A stretch of DNA of 44,651 nucleotides from an uncultured Alphaproteobacteria bacterium (GTDB taxonomy: Bacteria > Pseudomonadota > Alphaproteobacteria > Rhodobacterales > Rhodobacteraceae): positions 1 to 44,651 of the forward strand of contig CACAFI010000012.1 in the NCBI GenBank assembly GCA_902531755.1. The letters run 5' to 3'. The notes beneath the pieces are model-generated. The model had not been told where the DNA came from and did not search any database. It saw only the letters and a list, made by a program, of their open reading frames with translations. A program made the translations under genes and the position numbers. Shown here piece after piece: positions 1-9,577 of the stretch (position 1 is the first letter of the stretch; each line of letters begins with the position of its first letter).

Positions 1-1
1 T

Positions 2-613
2 GAAGATTGGATTAAAGAGTATTCATCCTTAGGTGTAGATCAAAGTTTGTTGCTTGCAGGAAATGGAAAAACTGCTCTTGGTGAGCTTTTTAACTCTATT
101 CAATTGCTGGAAAGTGGGATATTTGAAAAATATTCATTTAAGAAAATTCAAATTGCTGGACATCCAGAAGGCAACCCTGACATTGATAAAGATGGGTCTC
201 TAGAAAAGACTATAAATGCTCTAAAGATGAAGCAAAGATTTGCTCGAAGAACAAAATTGCAAATGGGAATAACCACTCAATTTTGTTTCGATCTTCAACC
301 GGTAATAAAGTGGTTAGAGATATTAGAGAGAGAGAAAATCGATTTACCAATAAGCTTAGGTTTGGCTGGGCCAACAAAACTGCAAACACTATTAAAATAT
401 GCAATAATGTGTGGGGTAGGTCCTTCAATATCGGTCTTGAAAAAGAGAGCAAAGGATCTAACAAAACTACTATTACCATTTGAACCGACAGAGTTAGTTA
501 ATGCTTTAAATTCAAATAAAAAAAATAAGCTTTTCAAAAACGTGCAATCGTTGCATTTATTCCCTTTAGGAGGAATAGAAGCGAGTGCTTCGTTTGCGAG
601 GAATATTAGCTGA
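2..613 (+). CDS. methylenetetrahydrofolate reductase-like protein (5' end outside window)
   Basis: The frame is open to the left edge, so only the last ~203 residues are present. The segment has the C-terminal half of a MetF-like TIM barrel: an AGHPEGNP motif, then TQFCFD, then GLAGPTKLQTLL and a GGIEASA end. In the family this enzyme interconverts methylene- and methyl-tetrahydrofolate with a flavin cofactor. A methyltetrahydrofolate methyltransferase-like gene starts 17 bases after the stop and a corrinoid reactivator follows. I therefore infer that it serves one-carbon flux from or to a corrinoid protein and is not the housekeeping methionine-synthesis enzyme. In Rhodobacterales such genes are often seen beside MttB-type methyltransferases and small corrinoid proteins; those would lie to the left. 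Family assignment is good; the specific role is inferred. Confidence 0.8.
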   Translation, partial: EDWIKEYSSLGVDQSLLLAGNGKTALGELFNSIQLLESGIFEKYSFKKIQIAGHPEGNPDIDKDGSLEKTINALKMKQRFARRTKLQMGITTQFCFDLQPVIKWLEILEREKIDLPISLGLAGPTKLQTLLKYAIMCGVGPSISVLKKRAKDLTKLLLPFEPTELVNALNSNKKNKLFKNVQSLHLFPLGGIEASASFARNIS

Positions 614-630
614 CCTTCTGAGGAGATAAA

Positions 631-1545
631 ATGAGCCTTACAATAATAGAGTCTTTAACAAAAGCAGTAAAAATTGGGTTTGATGAACCTTTTTGCATAA
701 TTGGAGAAAGAATAAACCCAACTGGGAGGAAAAAACTTTCACTGGAGTTACAAAATGATGATTTTTCAACTGTAGAAAAGGACGCACTTAATCAGGTTAA
801 ATGCGGAGCTCATATATTGGATGTAAATGCTGGCGTTGTTTACAACGATAACCCGGATCCCAATATTACAGAACCGCCATTGATTAAAAAATTGATTAAC
901 TTAGTGCAAAGCTTGACAGATGTTCCAATTTGTATAGACAGTTCAGTGCCAGCGGCGTTGGAAGCTGGGCTTGAAGCAGCAAAAGGGCGCCCTCTTCTTA
1001 ACTCTGTTACAGGCGAAGAAGAAAGATTGGAAACAATTCTTCCACTGGTCAAAAAATATAATGTACCCGTTGTTGCTATATCCAACGACGACACAGGAAT
1101 ATCTGAAGATCCAGAAGTACGTTTTGAAGTGGCAAAAAAAATTATTAATAGGGCTGCTGATTACGGGATACCTAAGAGTGACATTGTTGTTGACCCATTG
1201 GTTATGCCTGTTGGTGCCATGGCAACTGCAGGCTTGCAAGTTTTTGACCTAGTAAAAAAACTCCGTGCAATAGGTGTTAACTCAACTTGCGGAGCATCTA
1301 ATATTTCTTTTGGACTACCCAATAGACATGGAATTAACGCTTCCTATTTGTCGATGGCCATTTGCTCGGGCCTAACAAGCGCAATTATGAACCCCACGAA
1401 TGAGAATGAAATTAATGCCATAAGGTCAGCAGACTTTTTAATGAACCATGACCCTAATGGAGCAAATTGGATCAAGAGTAATAGAGTTATGGAAGATGGA
1501 GTTGTTGGCACAAGAACTTCAAGAAGACGACGGCAGAGAGCATAA
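631..1545 (+). CDS. methyltetrahydrofolate:corrinoid methyltransferase-like protein (pterin-binding barrel)
   Basis: 304 residues, one DHPS/MeTr pterin-binding TIM barrel. Visible motifs are GERINPTG (25-32), DVNAG (64-68), IDSS (102-105), NSVTGE (124-129), DPLVMPVG (188-195) and NISFGLP (224-230), which line the pterin pocket in MeTr and in methionine-synthase folate domains. It would move a methyl group between tetrahydrofolate and a cobalamin on a partner protein. A strong ribosome site (GAGGAG) precedes ATG 631. Eight bases separate its stop from the reactivator gene, so the three genes are one transcript. The last residues are unusually basic (RRRRQRA), an extension beyond the barrel that resembles the basic end of the next protein. 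No corrinoid-binding domain is fused to it. Confidence 0.87.
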   Translation: MSLTIIESLTKAVKIGFDEPFCIIGERINPTGRKKLSLELQNDDFSTVEKDALNQVKCGAHILDVNAGVVYNDNPDPNITEPPLIKKLINLVQSLTDVPICIDSSVPAALEAGLEAAKGRPLLNSVTGEEERLETILPLVKKYNVPVVAISNDDTGISEDPEVRFEVAKKIINRAADYGIPKSDIVVDPLVMPVGAMATAGLQVFDLVKKLRAIGVNSTCGASNISFGLPNRHGINASYLSMAICSGLTSAIMNPTNENEINAIRSADFLMNHDPNGANWIKSNRVMEDGVVGTRTSRRRRQRA

Positions 1546-1553
1546 GATTATAT

Positions 1554-3569
1554 ATGGAAGAAAAAAGTACCCTCGCAACTATTGTGTTCACACCCTCTGG
1601 AATAAGAGGGCAAGTTAAAAAAGGAACAACTATTCTTGAGGCAGCCCAAACACTGTCTGTAGACTTAAATAGTATCTGTGGTGCAAGAGGGAGATGCTCA
1701 AAATGTCAGGTAGAGCCAACTTTTGGGAAATTTGAAAAATTAAATATTCATTCGAAAAAAGAAAGCGTGTCAGATAGAAATGAAACAGAGCTTATCTATA
1801 GAAATAAATTTCATTTAAATGAGGAGAGAAGGTTAGGATGTCAGACAAGAATTCTTGGGGACTTATTAGTGGATGTTCCTCAGAATAGTCAGATTCATAA
1901 ACAAATTATAAAAAAAGAAACAAATTTGAGAGATTTCACTCTGAATACGTCGGTAAAAGCTTTTTATGTTGAAGTTTCAGAACCTCAACTCGATTCACTT
2001 GAAAGTGACTTTGAACGCTTGAGCAACAGTTTGAAAAATGATTGGAATATTCAGGAGGTTACATGCAGTGTTAATGTTCTTAGAGGCCTACAGGAGACAT
2101 TGAGAAAGGGCAATTGGGAAATTACTGTGTTACTATATTATAAAGAAAATGCTGCCCCAGAAATTGTAGACATTCATGCTGGATATTCAGAAATACAAGC
2201 ATTTGGACTTGCAATTGATTTGGGCTCAACATCTATTGCAGCAACTCTTTGCGATTTAAACTCAGGTAAAATTGTAGATAGTATGGGTCTAATGAATCCG
2301 CAGATTCGCTATGGTGAAGATGTTATGAGTAGGGTTTCATATTGCATGATGGAAGAAAAAGGTTTAGCAACCCTAAATAACTCTGTTGTAGAAGGTTTGA
2401 ATGATCTTATAAGAAAAATTACTGCTAAAAATCAAATCAAATCAGATAGAGTTTTTGAAACTGTCTTTGTTGCTAATCCCATTATGCATCATCTCCTTCT
2501 TGGCATTGATCCTAAGGAATTAGGTCAAGCACCTTTCCCTTTAGTCTTTTCGGATAGCCTTAATATCAAGTCTAGAGATATAGGCTTAATTCTGAACCCA
2601 GAAAGTTATGTGTACACAATTCCATGTATTGGGGGACATGTCGGTGCAGATGCCGCCTCTGTTTTAATAGCGGAGCAGCCTCAAAAGTTAAAGGATAAGA
2701 CCACTTTATTAATTGATATTGGAACTAACGCGGAAATACTTCTTACTAAAGGTGAAGAAGTATTTGCCTGTTCTTGCCCAACTGGTCCAGCGCTCGAAGG
2801 TGCACAGATTTCTGCTGGTCAGAGGGCTGCTCCAGGTGCAATTGAACGAGTTCGAATAGATCCAATTACCAAGGAACCGCGTTTCAAAGTTATAGGTTGT
2901 GAGCAATGGTCTGATAGCAAAGATTTTTTGAAAAATGTATCAAGAGTTGGAGTTACTGGTATTTGTGGATCTGGAATTATAGAAGCAGTTGCTGAGATGC
3001 GTTTAGCTGGCCTGCTAGACGCTAATGGGTTAATTGGTTCAGAAGCACAAACCGGCTCAAATAGGTGTGTTAGCTCTGAGAGAACAAATTCCTACCTTTT
3101 ATATGATAATAGAAAAATATCTCTGTCTATTACCAACATGGACATTAGAGCAATTCAACTCGCTAAAGCAGCCCTACATGCGAGCTTCAGAATTTTATTG
3201 GAAAAAAGTGAGTTTAATAGAATAGACAATATTCTTTTAGCAGGTGCTTTTGGCTCTCAAATATCCCCTGAACATGCTTTAATTATTGGGCTGGTACCTG
3301 ATGCAAAAGTCAGTCAAATTGTTGCAGGCGGAAACTCGGCAGGTGCTGGAGCGATTATAGCTCTCTTAGATACAAGCTCTAGAAAAGAAATCTCTTCGCT
3401 CATAAAGAAAGTCCATAAAGTTGAAACTGCTGTTGAGCCGAGATTTCAAAAACACTTTGTAGAAGGCTCTTCTTTTCCTAATGAAAGCTCTACTCATCCA
3501 GAACTTTTTAAGTTTAAAGATTTACCAAACGTGAACTTTAATCAAAAAAGGCAGAGAAGGCATCGCTAA
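1554..3569 (+). CDS. RACo/RamA-type corrinoid reactivation protein (2Fe-2S ferredoxin + ASKHA ATPase, DUF4445)
   Basis: 671 residues. The N-terminal 2Fe-2S ferredoxin domain has the plant-type cysteine pattern C42-x5-C48-x2-C51 and C96. A linker follows, then an actin-like ATPase domain from about residue 215, with AIDLGSTS, LIDIGTN, CPTGPALEG, GICGSGI and LLAGAFGS segments. This is the layout of RACo/DUF4445 proteins, which use ATP and an electron from the iron-sulfur cluster to reduce oxidised Co(II) corrinoid protein back to active Co(I). It sits directly after the methyltransferase gene, so it probably keeps that system's corrinoid partner active. The C-terminus is basic (KRQRRHR). The stop overlaps the end of the convergent efflux gene by 4 bases. 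Confidence 0.88.
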   Translation: MEEKSTLATIVFTPSGIRGQVKKGTTILEAAQTLSVDLNSICGARGRCSKCQVEPTFGKFEKLNIHSKKESVSDRNETELIYRNKFHLNEERRLGCQTRILGDLLVDVPQNSQIHKQIIKKETNLRDFTLNTSVKAFYVEVSEPQLDSLESDFERLSNSLKNDWNIQEVTCSVNVLRGLQETLRKGNWEITVLLYYKENAAPEIVDIHAGYSEIQAFGLAIDLGSTSIAATLCDLNSGKIVDSMGLMNPQIRYGEDVMSRVSYCMMEEKGLATLNNSVVEGLNDLIRKITAKNQIKSDRVFETVFVANPIMHHLLLGIDPKELGQAPFPLVFSDSLNIKSRDIGLILNPESYVYTIPCIGGHVGADAASVLIAEQPQKLKDKTTLLIDIGTNAEILLTKGEEVFACSCPTGPALEGAQISAGQRAAPGAIERVRIDPITKEPRFKVIGCEQWSDSKDFLKNVSRVGVTGICGSGIIEAVAEMRLAGLLDANGLIGSEAQTGSNRCVSSERTNSYLLYDNRKISLSITNMDIRAIQLAKAALHASFRILLEKSEFNRIDNILLAGAFGSQISPEHALIIGLVPDAKVSQIVAGGNSAGAGAIIALLDTSSRKEISSLIKKVHKVETAVEPRFQKHFVEGSSFPNESSTHPELFKFKDLPNVNFNQKRQRRHR

Positions 3570-6500
3570 GTTGATAAAGTTTTTATACTAAGCCTTCGTT
3601 TGAAAAATTTGAATATTTCATCTTTTAATGAAAAAACCGACGTCCTACCAATAACCAGTAAGGCTGGGGTAGCAATTAGCGTAAGGAACGTAGCAAAAGT
3701 CAGCCCTCCAGCAATAGTACTAGACAGATCCACCCACCACTGAGACGAAGGAGCTCCTACAAGCACATCTCTCTCAGAAAACCTTATGGTAAGACTGAAG
3801 ACCATCGGTACGAGGCCTAATATAGTTGTAATAGCTGTAAGAATAACGGGCCTAAACCTTGTAAGTCCTGCTAAGTAAGCAGCCTCCCGGTTAGAATTTC
3901 CCTTTCTTTTATATTCATTAAAGGTGTCGATCAAAACGATATTATTATTCACAACAATACCTGCGAGTGCGATTAGACCAAGCATGGACATAACAACACC
4001 AAAAGGCCTTTCTGTTAAAAAGAGTAATAAGAAGATACCACCGGTTGATAGAATTATCGCGGACATCGTTACAATAGTTTGCCATGCTGAATTAAACTGT
4101 ATCATTAAAACAATTGACATCAACACAAGAGAAAAAATTAGTGATTGCCCAAGAAACGCTTGAGTCTCTTTGATATCTTCATCCTCGCCCGCAAAGCTCA
4201 CATTAACATTTTTTGAAAAATTTACATTCTCTAATTCACTCTTAAGCATTTCAATCAAAAAAGGCGCTCGCATTCCTTCCTTTACATTTGCCTCTATGGA
4301 TCGAAGCCTGTTTCCATCTAAACGAGATATGGTACCTCCCTTTTTTTCGGGGGTGAGTTCAGCAAAGACTGATAATGGAACATATCTGCCGTCTGATGTG
4401 GGAACCCTTAATTCTTGTAATCTGTCTAAATTTCTTTCAGACTTTATATATCTCAAAAATACCTCAAGCTCTTCATCTGTATCGTCCGGCCTGTAATCTG
4501 AAACCTTTACTCCTTTGGTCAGTAACTTTACCATTGTTCCCAAACTAGCAACTGTAACACCATGTCTAGCGGCTATTTCTCTATCGATATTTAAATTCCA
4601 CTCTAAGCCTGGAGACGGTAAGTTATCTGAAATATCGATAAACCCATCTATATTTTTCATTTTCTGTTTAATAACAAATAATGCTTTGTTCAATTGATCG
4701 AAGTCAGTGCCAGTTATTTCAATTCTTACTGGCTTTCCTTGACCTCCTGGACCTTCCTTCTGTGCAACTATATTTATATCTGCGCCTTCCAAAAACTTAA
4801 CACTACCTCTCATGTCTTCCATTAAATCAGCCGCTGTTTCACGCTCATTCCAATCAGAAAAAATAGTTCGCACCGAACCAACTAGATCTTTAGTCCTACC
4901 ATCAGCCCCAGTTTTAGCAAAATTTATATCTACACCATTTAAATTAGAAATAGATGCCTCGGTATCTTTCACTAGAGAATTTTTTTCTGAAGCGGATAAA
5001 TCACCTCTTGAAAGAATTTGGACAACTGCTTGCTCTGGTTCAATATCTGGAAAAAATTGAACCCCTAACTTGGCAGAAAAATATGCTATGTAAGATCCCA
5101 GTATTAATAAACCTACCAAAAATATTGAAAGTATCGGTCGTGTCACCGAGATTTTAAGAATTTTTTTATAAAGTGTCGGAGGCGTTGTTTTAGTTCTTTT
5201 GTCAGTCGAAATTTTTCCAAGCAAGCTTCCTAATATTGGGATGAATATTAAGGCCATTAAAAGAGATGCTGATAAAACAACAATCATTGTTATTGGCAAA
5301 TATTTCATAAACTGACCTACTATTCCAGGCCAGACCAAGAGAGGGAAAAAAACCATCAAAGTAGTCAAAGTAGAGGCTACTATAGGCCACGACATTCTTA
5401 CCGAACCCTCTAAATAGGCGACCCTTCTATCATGACCTAAGGATATTTTTCGATCAGCATACTCTGTAGTAACAATAACTCCATCTACTAGAATACCTGC
5501 TACAAGTATAAGAGAAAATAGGACGATTATATTCATAGTTACCCCAAAATAGCTTAATATTATGAAACCAAGAAGAAAACTGCTTGGAATTGCAAACCCA
5601 ATTAAAAGAGCATTTTTTATTCCCAATGCCAGAACTACTATTACTAAGACAATTACAATTGCAGCAAAAACGTTGTTACCTAAATCATTAAGCAAATTTC
5701 TTACCGATTTAGATTCATCAAATAAATAATCAACATTTATATTCCCTGGAATGTTAGATACTTCCTCAGAAATCACTTTTTTAGAGGCATCAACTACATC
5801 AATTATATTTGAACCCACTCTCTTTTTTATATCTAAAACGACAGCTGGTTTACCGTTAACTCTTGACCAGCTTTTTTTATCTTCGAAAGTTCTTCTTATA
5901 ATTGCAATATCACCAAAATTTATAGTAGTGCCGTCAGCAATTTTTATAGGCATTGAAAAAAGCTCATCTAATGTTTCAACAACACCAGGCACCTTAACAA
6001 CCAATCTACCATTTTCATTTTCGATAGCACCTGCGGTTACCAATTGATTATTAGCTGCCACTAATCCAATTACGTTTTGTGGGTTAATTCCATAAGATTC
6101 TATAGAACTAGCATCAATGAGTATTTCTATGACTTCTTTTCTGTCTCCACCTACCTCTACCTCTAAAACACCCGCTACGCTCTCAACTTTTTCTTTAAGA
6201 TTATTTGCTATATTTATCAAAGATGACTCCGGCACGTTCCCAGACAAAGATACTGACAACACAGGAAAAAGCGCCAAACTTATTTCTGTTACTTTCGGTT
6301 CTTCAGCATTTTTAGGTAAATCCTTTTTTGCATCATCAACGGCTTGCCGGACATCCTCTAGAATAAGGTCGATATCCTCTCCTGCATCAAACTCAACCGT
6401 TATAGATGTGTAACCTTCCGTTGCTGCTGACGTCATTTTTTTTAGTCCTGCAACTGTTTTTAGCTGCTTCTCTAATGGCTTGGTTAACAATTTTTCAGCA

Positions 6501-6676
6501 TCGGAGGGAGATATACCTTCATATGCCACACTGACATATGCAACGGGAATTTCGACATCTGGAGCTGCTTCCTTAGGTATAGAGAAGAAAGCATTGATAC
6601 CTGAAAAGAAGATCAATACTAGAGCTAAAATAACGGCACCGGGTCTTTTAAAACACCCTTCAATTATTGATTTCAT
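3566..6676 (-). CDS. RND-family efflux permease (HAE-type)
   Basis: 1036 residues, the usual length for an AcrB/MexB-like inner-membrane pump with twelve membrane segments and two large periplasmic loops. The protein has an early helix (15-32), then the PDVEIP...SPSDAEKLL porter start, a membrane block at 335-490 and a second block near the C-terminus. In TM4 the usual Asp-Asp pair is D398-G399 (LVDGVIV), and the TM10 lysine region reads VVNNNIVLID, with Asn in place of Lys. These variants are typical of the HAE-2-like branch, so proton coupling may rest on fewer residues. The adaptor gene ends 9 bases upstream. No outer-membrane channel gene is in the window. Substrate cannot be told from sequence. 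Confidence 0.9.
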   Translation of the reverse strand: MKSIIEGCFKRPGAVILALVLIFFSGINAFFSIPKEAAPDVEIPVAYVSVAYEGISPSDAEKLLTKPLEKQLKTVAGLKKMTSAATEGYTSITVEFDAGEDIDLILEDVRQAVDDAKKDLPKNAEEPKVTEISLALFPVLSVSLSGNVPESSLINIANNLKEKVESVAGVLEVEVGGDRKEVIEILIDASSIESYGINPQNVIGLVAANNQLVTAGAIENENGRLVVKVPGVVETLDELFSMPIKIADGTTINFGDIAIIRRTFEDKKSWSRVNGKPAVVLDIKKRVGSNIIDVVDASKKVISEEVSNIPGNINVDYLFDESKSVRNLLNDLGNNVFAAIVIVLVIVVLALGIKNALLIGFAIPSSFLLGFIILSYFGVTMNIIVLFSLILVAGILVDGVIVTTEYADRKISLGHDRRVAYLEGSVRMSWPIVASTLTTLMVFFPLLVWPGIVGQFMKYLPITMIVVLSASLLMALIFIPILGSLLGKISTDKRTKTTPPTLYKKILKISVTRPILSIFLVGLLILGSYIAYFSAKLGVQFFPDIEPEQAVVQILSRGDLSASEKNSLVKDTEASISNLNGVDINFAKTGADGRTKDLVGSVRTIFSDWNERETAADLMEDMRGSVKFLEGADINIVAQKEGPGGQGKPVRIEITGTDFDQLNKALFVIKQKMKNIDGFIDISDNLPSPGLEWNLNIDREIAARHGVTVASLGTMVKLLTKGVKVSDYRPDDTDEELEVFLRYIKSERNLDRLQELRVPTSDGRYVPLSVFAELTPEKKGGTISRLDGNRLRSIEANVKEGMRAPFLIEMLKSELENVNFSKNVNVSFAGEDEDIKETQAFLGQSLIFSLVLMSIVLMIQFNSAWQTIVTMSAIILSTGGIFLLLFLTERPFGVVMSMLGLIALAGIVVNNNIVLIDTFNEYKRKGNSNREAAYLAGLTRFRPVILTAITTILGLVPMVFSLTIRFSERDVLVGAPSSQWWVDLSSTIAGGLTFATFLTLIATPALLVIGRTSVFSLKDEIFKFFKRRLSIKTLST

Positions 6677-6685
6677 ATTATATTC

Positions 6686-7804
6686 TCAATTAATTTTATA
6701 TTCTATCTGGTCTCCAGGACTGACAAAGGCCTGACCATTTGTTAAAACTATTTCATCATTTTGCAAACCAGATACTAATGCGAAATCACCTGAGGTTCTT
6801 ACCAAGAAAACATCATTCTCAAAAACTTTATTGTTTCTAACTGTTTTTACTTTTAAAGACCCGTCTTCCCCAATTGCTAGGTGAGCAGGTGATATTGAAA
6901 AAGCCTGAACTTTCTCCACTAGAATGCCAACCTCGGCACTCATTCCAGCCTTCAAAGACCTATCTATATTAGCTATTTCAATTTCAACGACGAATGTTCG
7001 AGTTGCCTCACTTGCTGACGATGCTATGCGCTTAACCACACCCCTTTTATTTCCAACTCCAGTTACATTGATTACAACTTCATCACTCAATGATATTTTA
7101 GCAACGTCGGTTTGAGCTACCGGTGCAAATAGCAACATTTTTGAAAGGTCGATTATCTTTCCTATATTTTGGTTTTTTTTGACAAATTGACCAGCTTCAA
7201 CATTTAATGACTCCAGCACTCCTCCAATTCCTGCGACAACAGTACTGTTTTGAAGATTGTTGCGTAATGCGGCAAGATCTGCTTTTGCTCGTGTTAAAGC
7301 TGCCTCAGCTCTCACCAACTTCAACTCCGTTGTCATATTTTTTTTCGATAAGCTCTCAGCTATTGAGTGGTTTTTCTTTTCCAATCGCAAAGCTGCCTCT
7401 CCAGCTTCTAGCTGTTCTAGTATGGTTCCCTTATCTATTTCGAGTATCACATCATTTTTTTCAATTAATTGTCCTCGTTGCTTTACTATTTTTTTTACTT
7501 CTCCATCCTTCTTACTAAAGACATCGATTTCATAAACTGGTTTTAGCACACCACTAGCTCTCACAACTTTATAAGTATCGCGGTTTTGCACTTTTTGAGC
7601 TGATACCACAAATACCTTTTCAGTATCATCTTCCTTTACAGGCTCGATTGTTTCTTTTTTTTCAACAAACAAACCAGGAACCATCCATACAGCTATAATT
7701 AAAATTATGAAAAACGCTACTGCTTTTCTAGACGCAAAGATTGATAAGAATCTATCTTTATGCTTAAGCGGTTTGTTAAAATCAATATGGAGTTTGGTAA
7801 CCAT
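6686..7804 (-). CDS. RND efflux periplasmic adaptor (HlyD/MFP family)
   Basis: 372 residues with a short cytoplasmic start, one membrane anchor (about 29-47), then barrel-sandwich halves flanking a coiled-coil hairpin rich in Ala, Leu and Lys (about 130-190), and a beta-barrel/membrane-proximal end. It is anchored by a helix; there is no lipobox. In the family this subunit joins the inner-membrane pump to an outer-membrane channel. The gene starts 3 bases after the aroB stop and ends 9 bases before the RND pump, so it is probably made from the aroK-aroB transcript. Confidence 0.88.
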   Translation of the reverse strand: MVTKLHIDFNKPLKHKDRFLSIFASRKAVAFFIILIIAVWMVPGLFVEKKETIEPVKEDDTEKVFVVSAQKVQNRDTYKVVRASGVLKPVYEIDVFSKKDGEVKKIVKQRGQLIEKNDVILEIDKGTILEQLEAGEAALRLEKKNHSIAESLSKKNMTTELKLVRAEAALTRAKADLAALRNNLQNSTVVAGIGGVLESLNVEAGQFVKKNQNIGKIIDLSKMLLFAPVAQTDVAKISLSDEVVINVTGVGNKRGVVKRIASSASEATRTFVVEIEIANIDRSLKAGMSAEVGILVEKVQAFSISPAHLAIGEDGSLKVKTVRNNKVFENDVFLVRTSGDFALVSGLQNDEIVLTNGQAFVSPGDQIEYKIN

Positions 7805-7807
7805 TCT

Positions 7808-8920
7808 CTAACTTAATTGAAGCTGTAAAAATTTTTCTAATTTTTGAAAAGATACATTTCTTTTAATAAAGCCATTACCTATATCTTTTAATAAAATCAA
7901 GTTAATATTATCACCAACTACTTTTTTGTCTTGTTTCATAAAGCTCAATAGTTTTACTACGTCTATTTTACCATTATGGATCTGAGTAGCTTCTGTAGGT
8001 AATGTCATCATGTTCAAATGGTCTCTTATTTCCTTCAACTCGTGATCACTGATGTAGCCCTTTTCGTTAGAAAATAGAGTGGCAAGCACCATTCCTAGGG
8101 AAACTGCCTCACCGTGGAATAATTTTTCTGAATAGTCAAAATAGCTCTCTAATGCATGCCCAAAGGTATGACCAAAATTTAGGAGTGCTCTATCCCCCTG
8201 CTCTGTTTCATCAATTTCGACAATCTTGCTTTTCAGTTCAAGGGATTTATCAATTATATGCATCAAAATGCTTTTATCTCTTAATAATGTTAGCTTCTGG
8301 TTTTCTATCAAATATTTGTAAAAACCTTTGTCAAAAACAAGTGCCATTTTCAAAACCTCTGCATATCCCGCAAGAAAAACTCTATCTGACAATGTGCTAA
8401 GAAAAGATAAGTCACAAAAAACAACCTTTGGATGGTAAAACGTTCCAATGGAATTTTTTGCTGATCCACTATTAATTGCTGTTTTGCCTCCCACGGAGCT
8501 ATCTACTTGAGATAAAAAAGTAGTCGGGATTTGGATTAAATTTATACCTCTACGAAATAAACTAGCAGCCAGAGACACTAGATCTCCAACCACTCCACCA
8601 CCGAAAGCTAGAATATAGTCTGTCTTATCAAAATTCAGCTTAGTTAACCACTCAAGAATTTTTTTCAAAACTTTCCAGCTCTTCGACGTTTCACCTGGCT
8701 CTATTAAGAGCAAGTAGGGATTTAATGCCAAATCACTTATTTGATCTAGCAAATTTGAATATTGACAACTGTGCACATTTTTATCAGATATAATCGCAAT
8801 TTTCTTATCAGCTAAGATTGACGCAAGATAATCATTATTTTTTTTAAGCAGGTTTTCACCTATCCATATATCATAACTTGTTTTTCGTGATAAAATGCCT
8901 ATGGATTTTTTTCTAATCAT
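7808..8920 (-). CDS. aroB: 3-dehydroquinate synthase
   Basis: 370 residues, full length. The protein shows the NAD-binding segment FGGGVVGDL, the IPTTFLSQVDSSVGGKTAIN active-site stretch, the metal ligands in YAEVLKMA and in FGHTFGHALE, and the downstream FHGEAVSLGM histidine. It converts DAHP to 3-dehydroquinate, step two of the shikimate pathway, in the cytoplasm. Its ATG overlaps the aroK stop as ATGA, which implies translational coupling. The efflux adaptor follows within 3 bases. Confidence 0.96.
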   Translation of the reverse strand: MIRKKSIGILSRKTSYDIWIGENLLKKNNDYLASILADKKIAIISDKNVHSCQYSNLLDQISDLALNPYLLLIEPGETSKSWKVLKKILEWLTKLNFDKTDYILAFGGGVVGDLVSLAASLFRRGINLIQIPTTFLSQVDSSVGGKTAINSGSAKNSIGTFYHPKVVFCDLSFLSTLSDRVFLAGYAEVLKMALVFDKGFYKYLIENQKLTLLRDKSILMHIIDKSLELKSKIVEIDETEQGDRALLNFGHTFGHALESYFDYSEKLFHGEAVSLGMVLATLFSNEKGYISDHELKEIRDHLNMMTLPTEATQIHNGKIDVVKLLSFMKQDKKVVGDNINLILLKDIGNGFIKRNVSFQKLEKFLQLQLS

Positions 8921-9456
8921 GGTGTGTTAATTACCTTATTCAAAGATAAATTTTCTATTATAGCATCGACGGTTATTTCTAAGTTGGGATTCTCATTCAA
9001 AATATGAATATCTGCTTGACGATAGAACTTTATTCTTTTTTTATTCTTCTCGATAAGAGTATCTACTATATTCTTGTCCGCTAAAAGAGGGCGTTTTTCC
9101 TGATTGAGAATACGCCTCGATATAATATTTATATTACATTTTATCCAGATAGAACAAGATCTATATTTAATTAAATTCCTTGTTTTAGCGGATAATATAG
9201 ATCCTCCACCCGTTGAAATAATATGTGCAGTATCATTTAACACTTTTCCCACAACTTTTTCTTCTACTTGCCTAAAGTATTTCTCACCGGAGTCATTGAA
9301 TATTTGAAATATTTTCTTTCCAACTTCCTCCTCAATTATTTTATCAGTATCTGACAGTGGAACACCAATCCTTTCAGAAAGCACTTCACCAACAGCACTC
9401 TTTCCGCTCCCCATCAAACCTATTAAAACTATCGATTTAGATAAAATTTGTTTCAT
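8917..9456 (-). CDS. aroK: shikimate kinase
   Basis: 179 residues. It has the Walker A loop GLMGSGKS near the N-terminus, the shikimate-binding DTD-like segment (LSDTDKIIEE), the E...FR motif (GEKYFRQVE), the STGGGS loop and the RPLL lid motif. It phosphorylates shikimate with ATP, step five of aromatic amino-acid synthesis. It overlaps aroB by four bases and is first in a probable aroK-aroB-adaptor-pump transcript. The 121 bases upstream form a divergent promoter region with the small membrane protein gene at 9578. Confidence 0.95.
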   Translation of the reverse strand: MKQILSKSIVLIGLMGSGKSAVGEVLSERIGVPLSDTDKIIEEEVGKKIFQIFNDSGEKYFRQVEEKVVGKVLNDTAHIISTGGGSILSAKTRNLIKYRSCSIWIKCNINIISRRILNQEKRPLLADKNIVDTLIEKNKKRIKFYRQADIHILNENPNLEITVDAIIENLSLNKVINTP

Positions 9457-9577
9457 TTGATAAATTCATTTACAATGTTAACTCTGAGATTAACGCTTTT
9501 ATATAGCAATAAAAAAGCAAATTGGTGCAAAAACTTAAATATTGCAAAAAAATTCAACTTTAGCGAGGCAAATAAAG

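Noticed and set aside
210-537. Minus-strand frames inside the MetF-like gene
   Set aside because: They are shadows of the coding frame, with no ribosome sites or family features.
9542-9577. Longer version of the small membrane protein starting at TTG 9542
   Set aside because: No ribosome site in front of it, whereas TTG 9578 has GAGG at the right distance.
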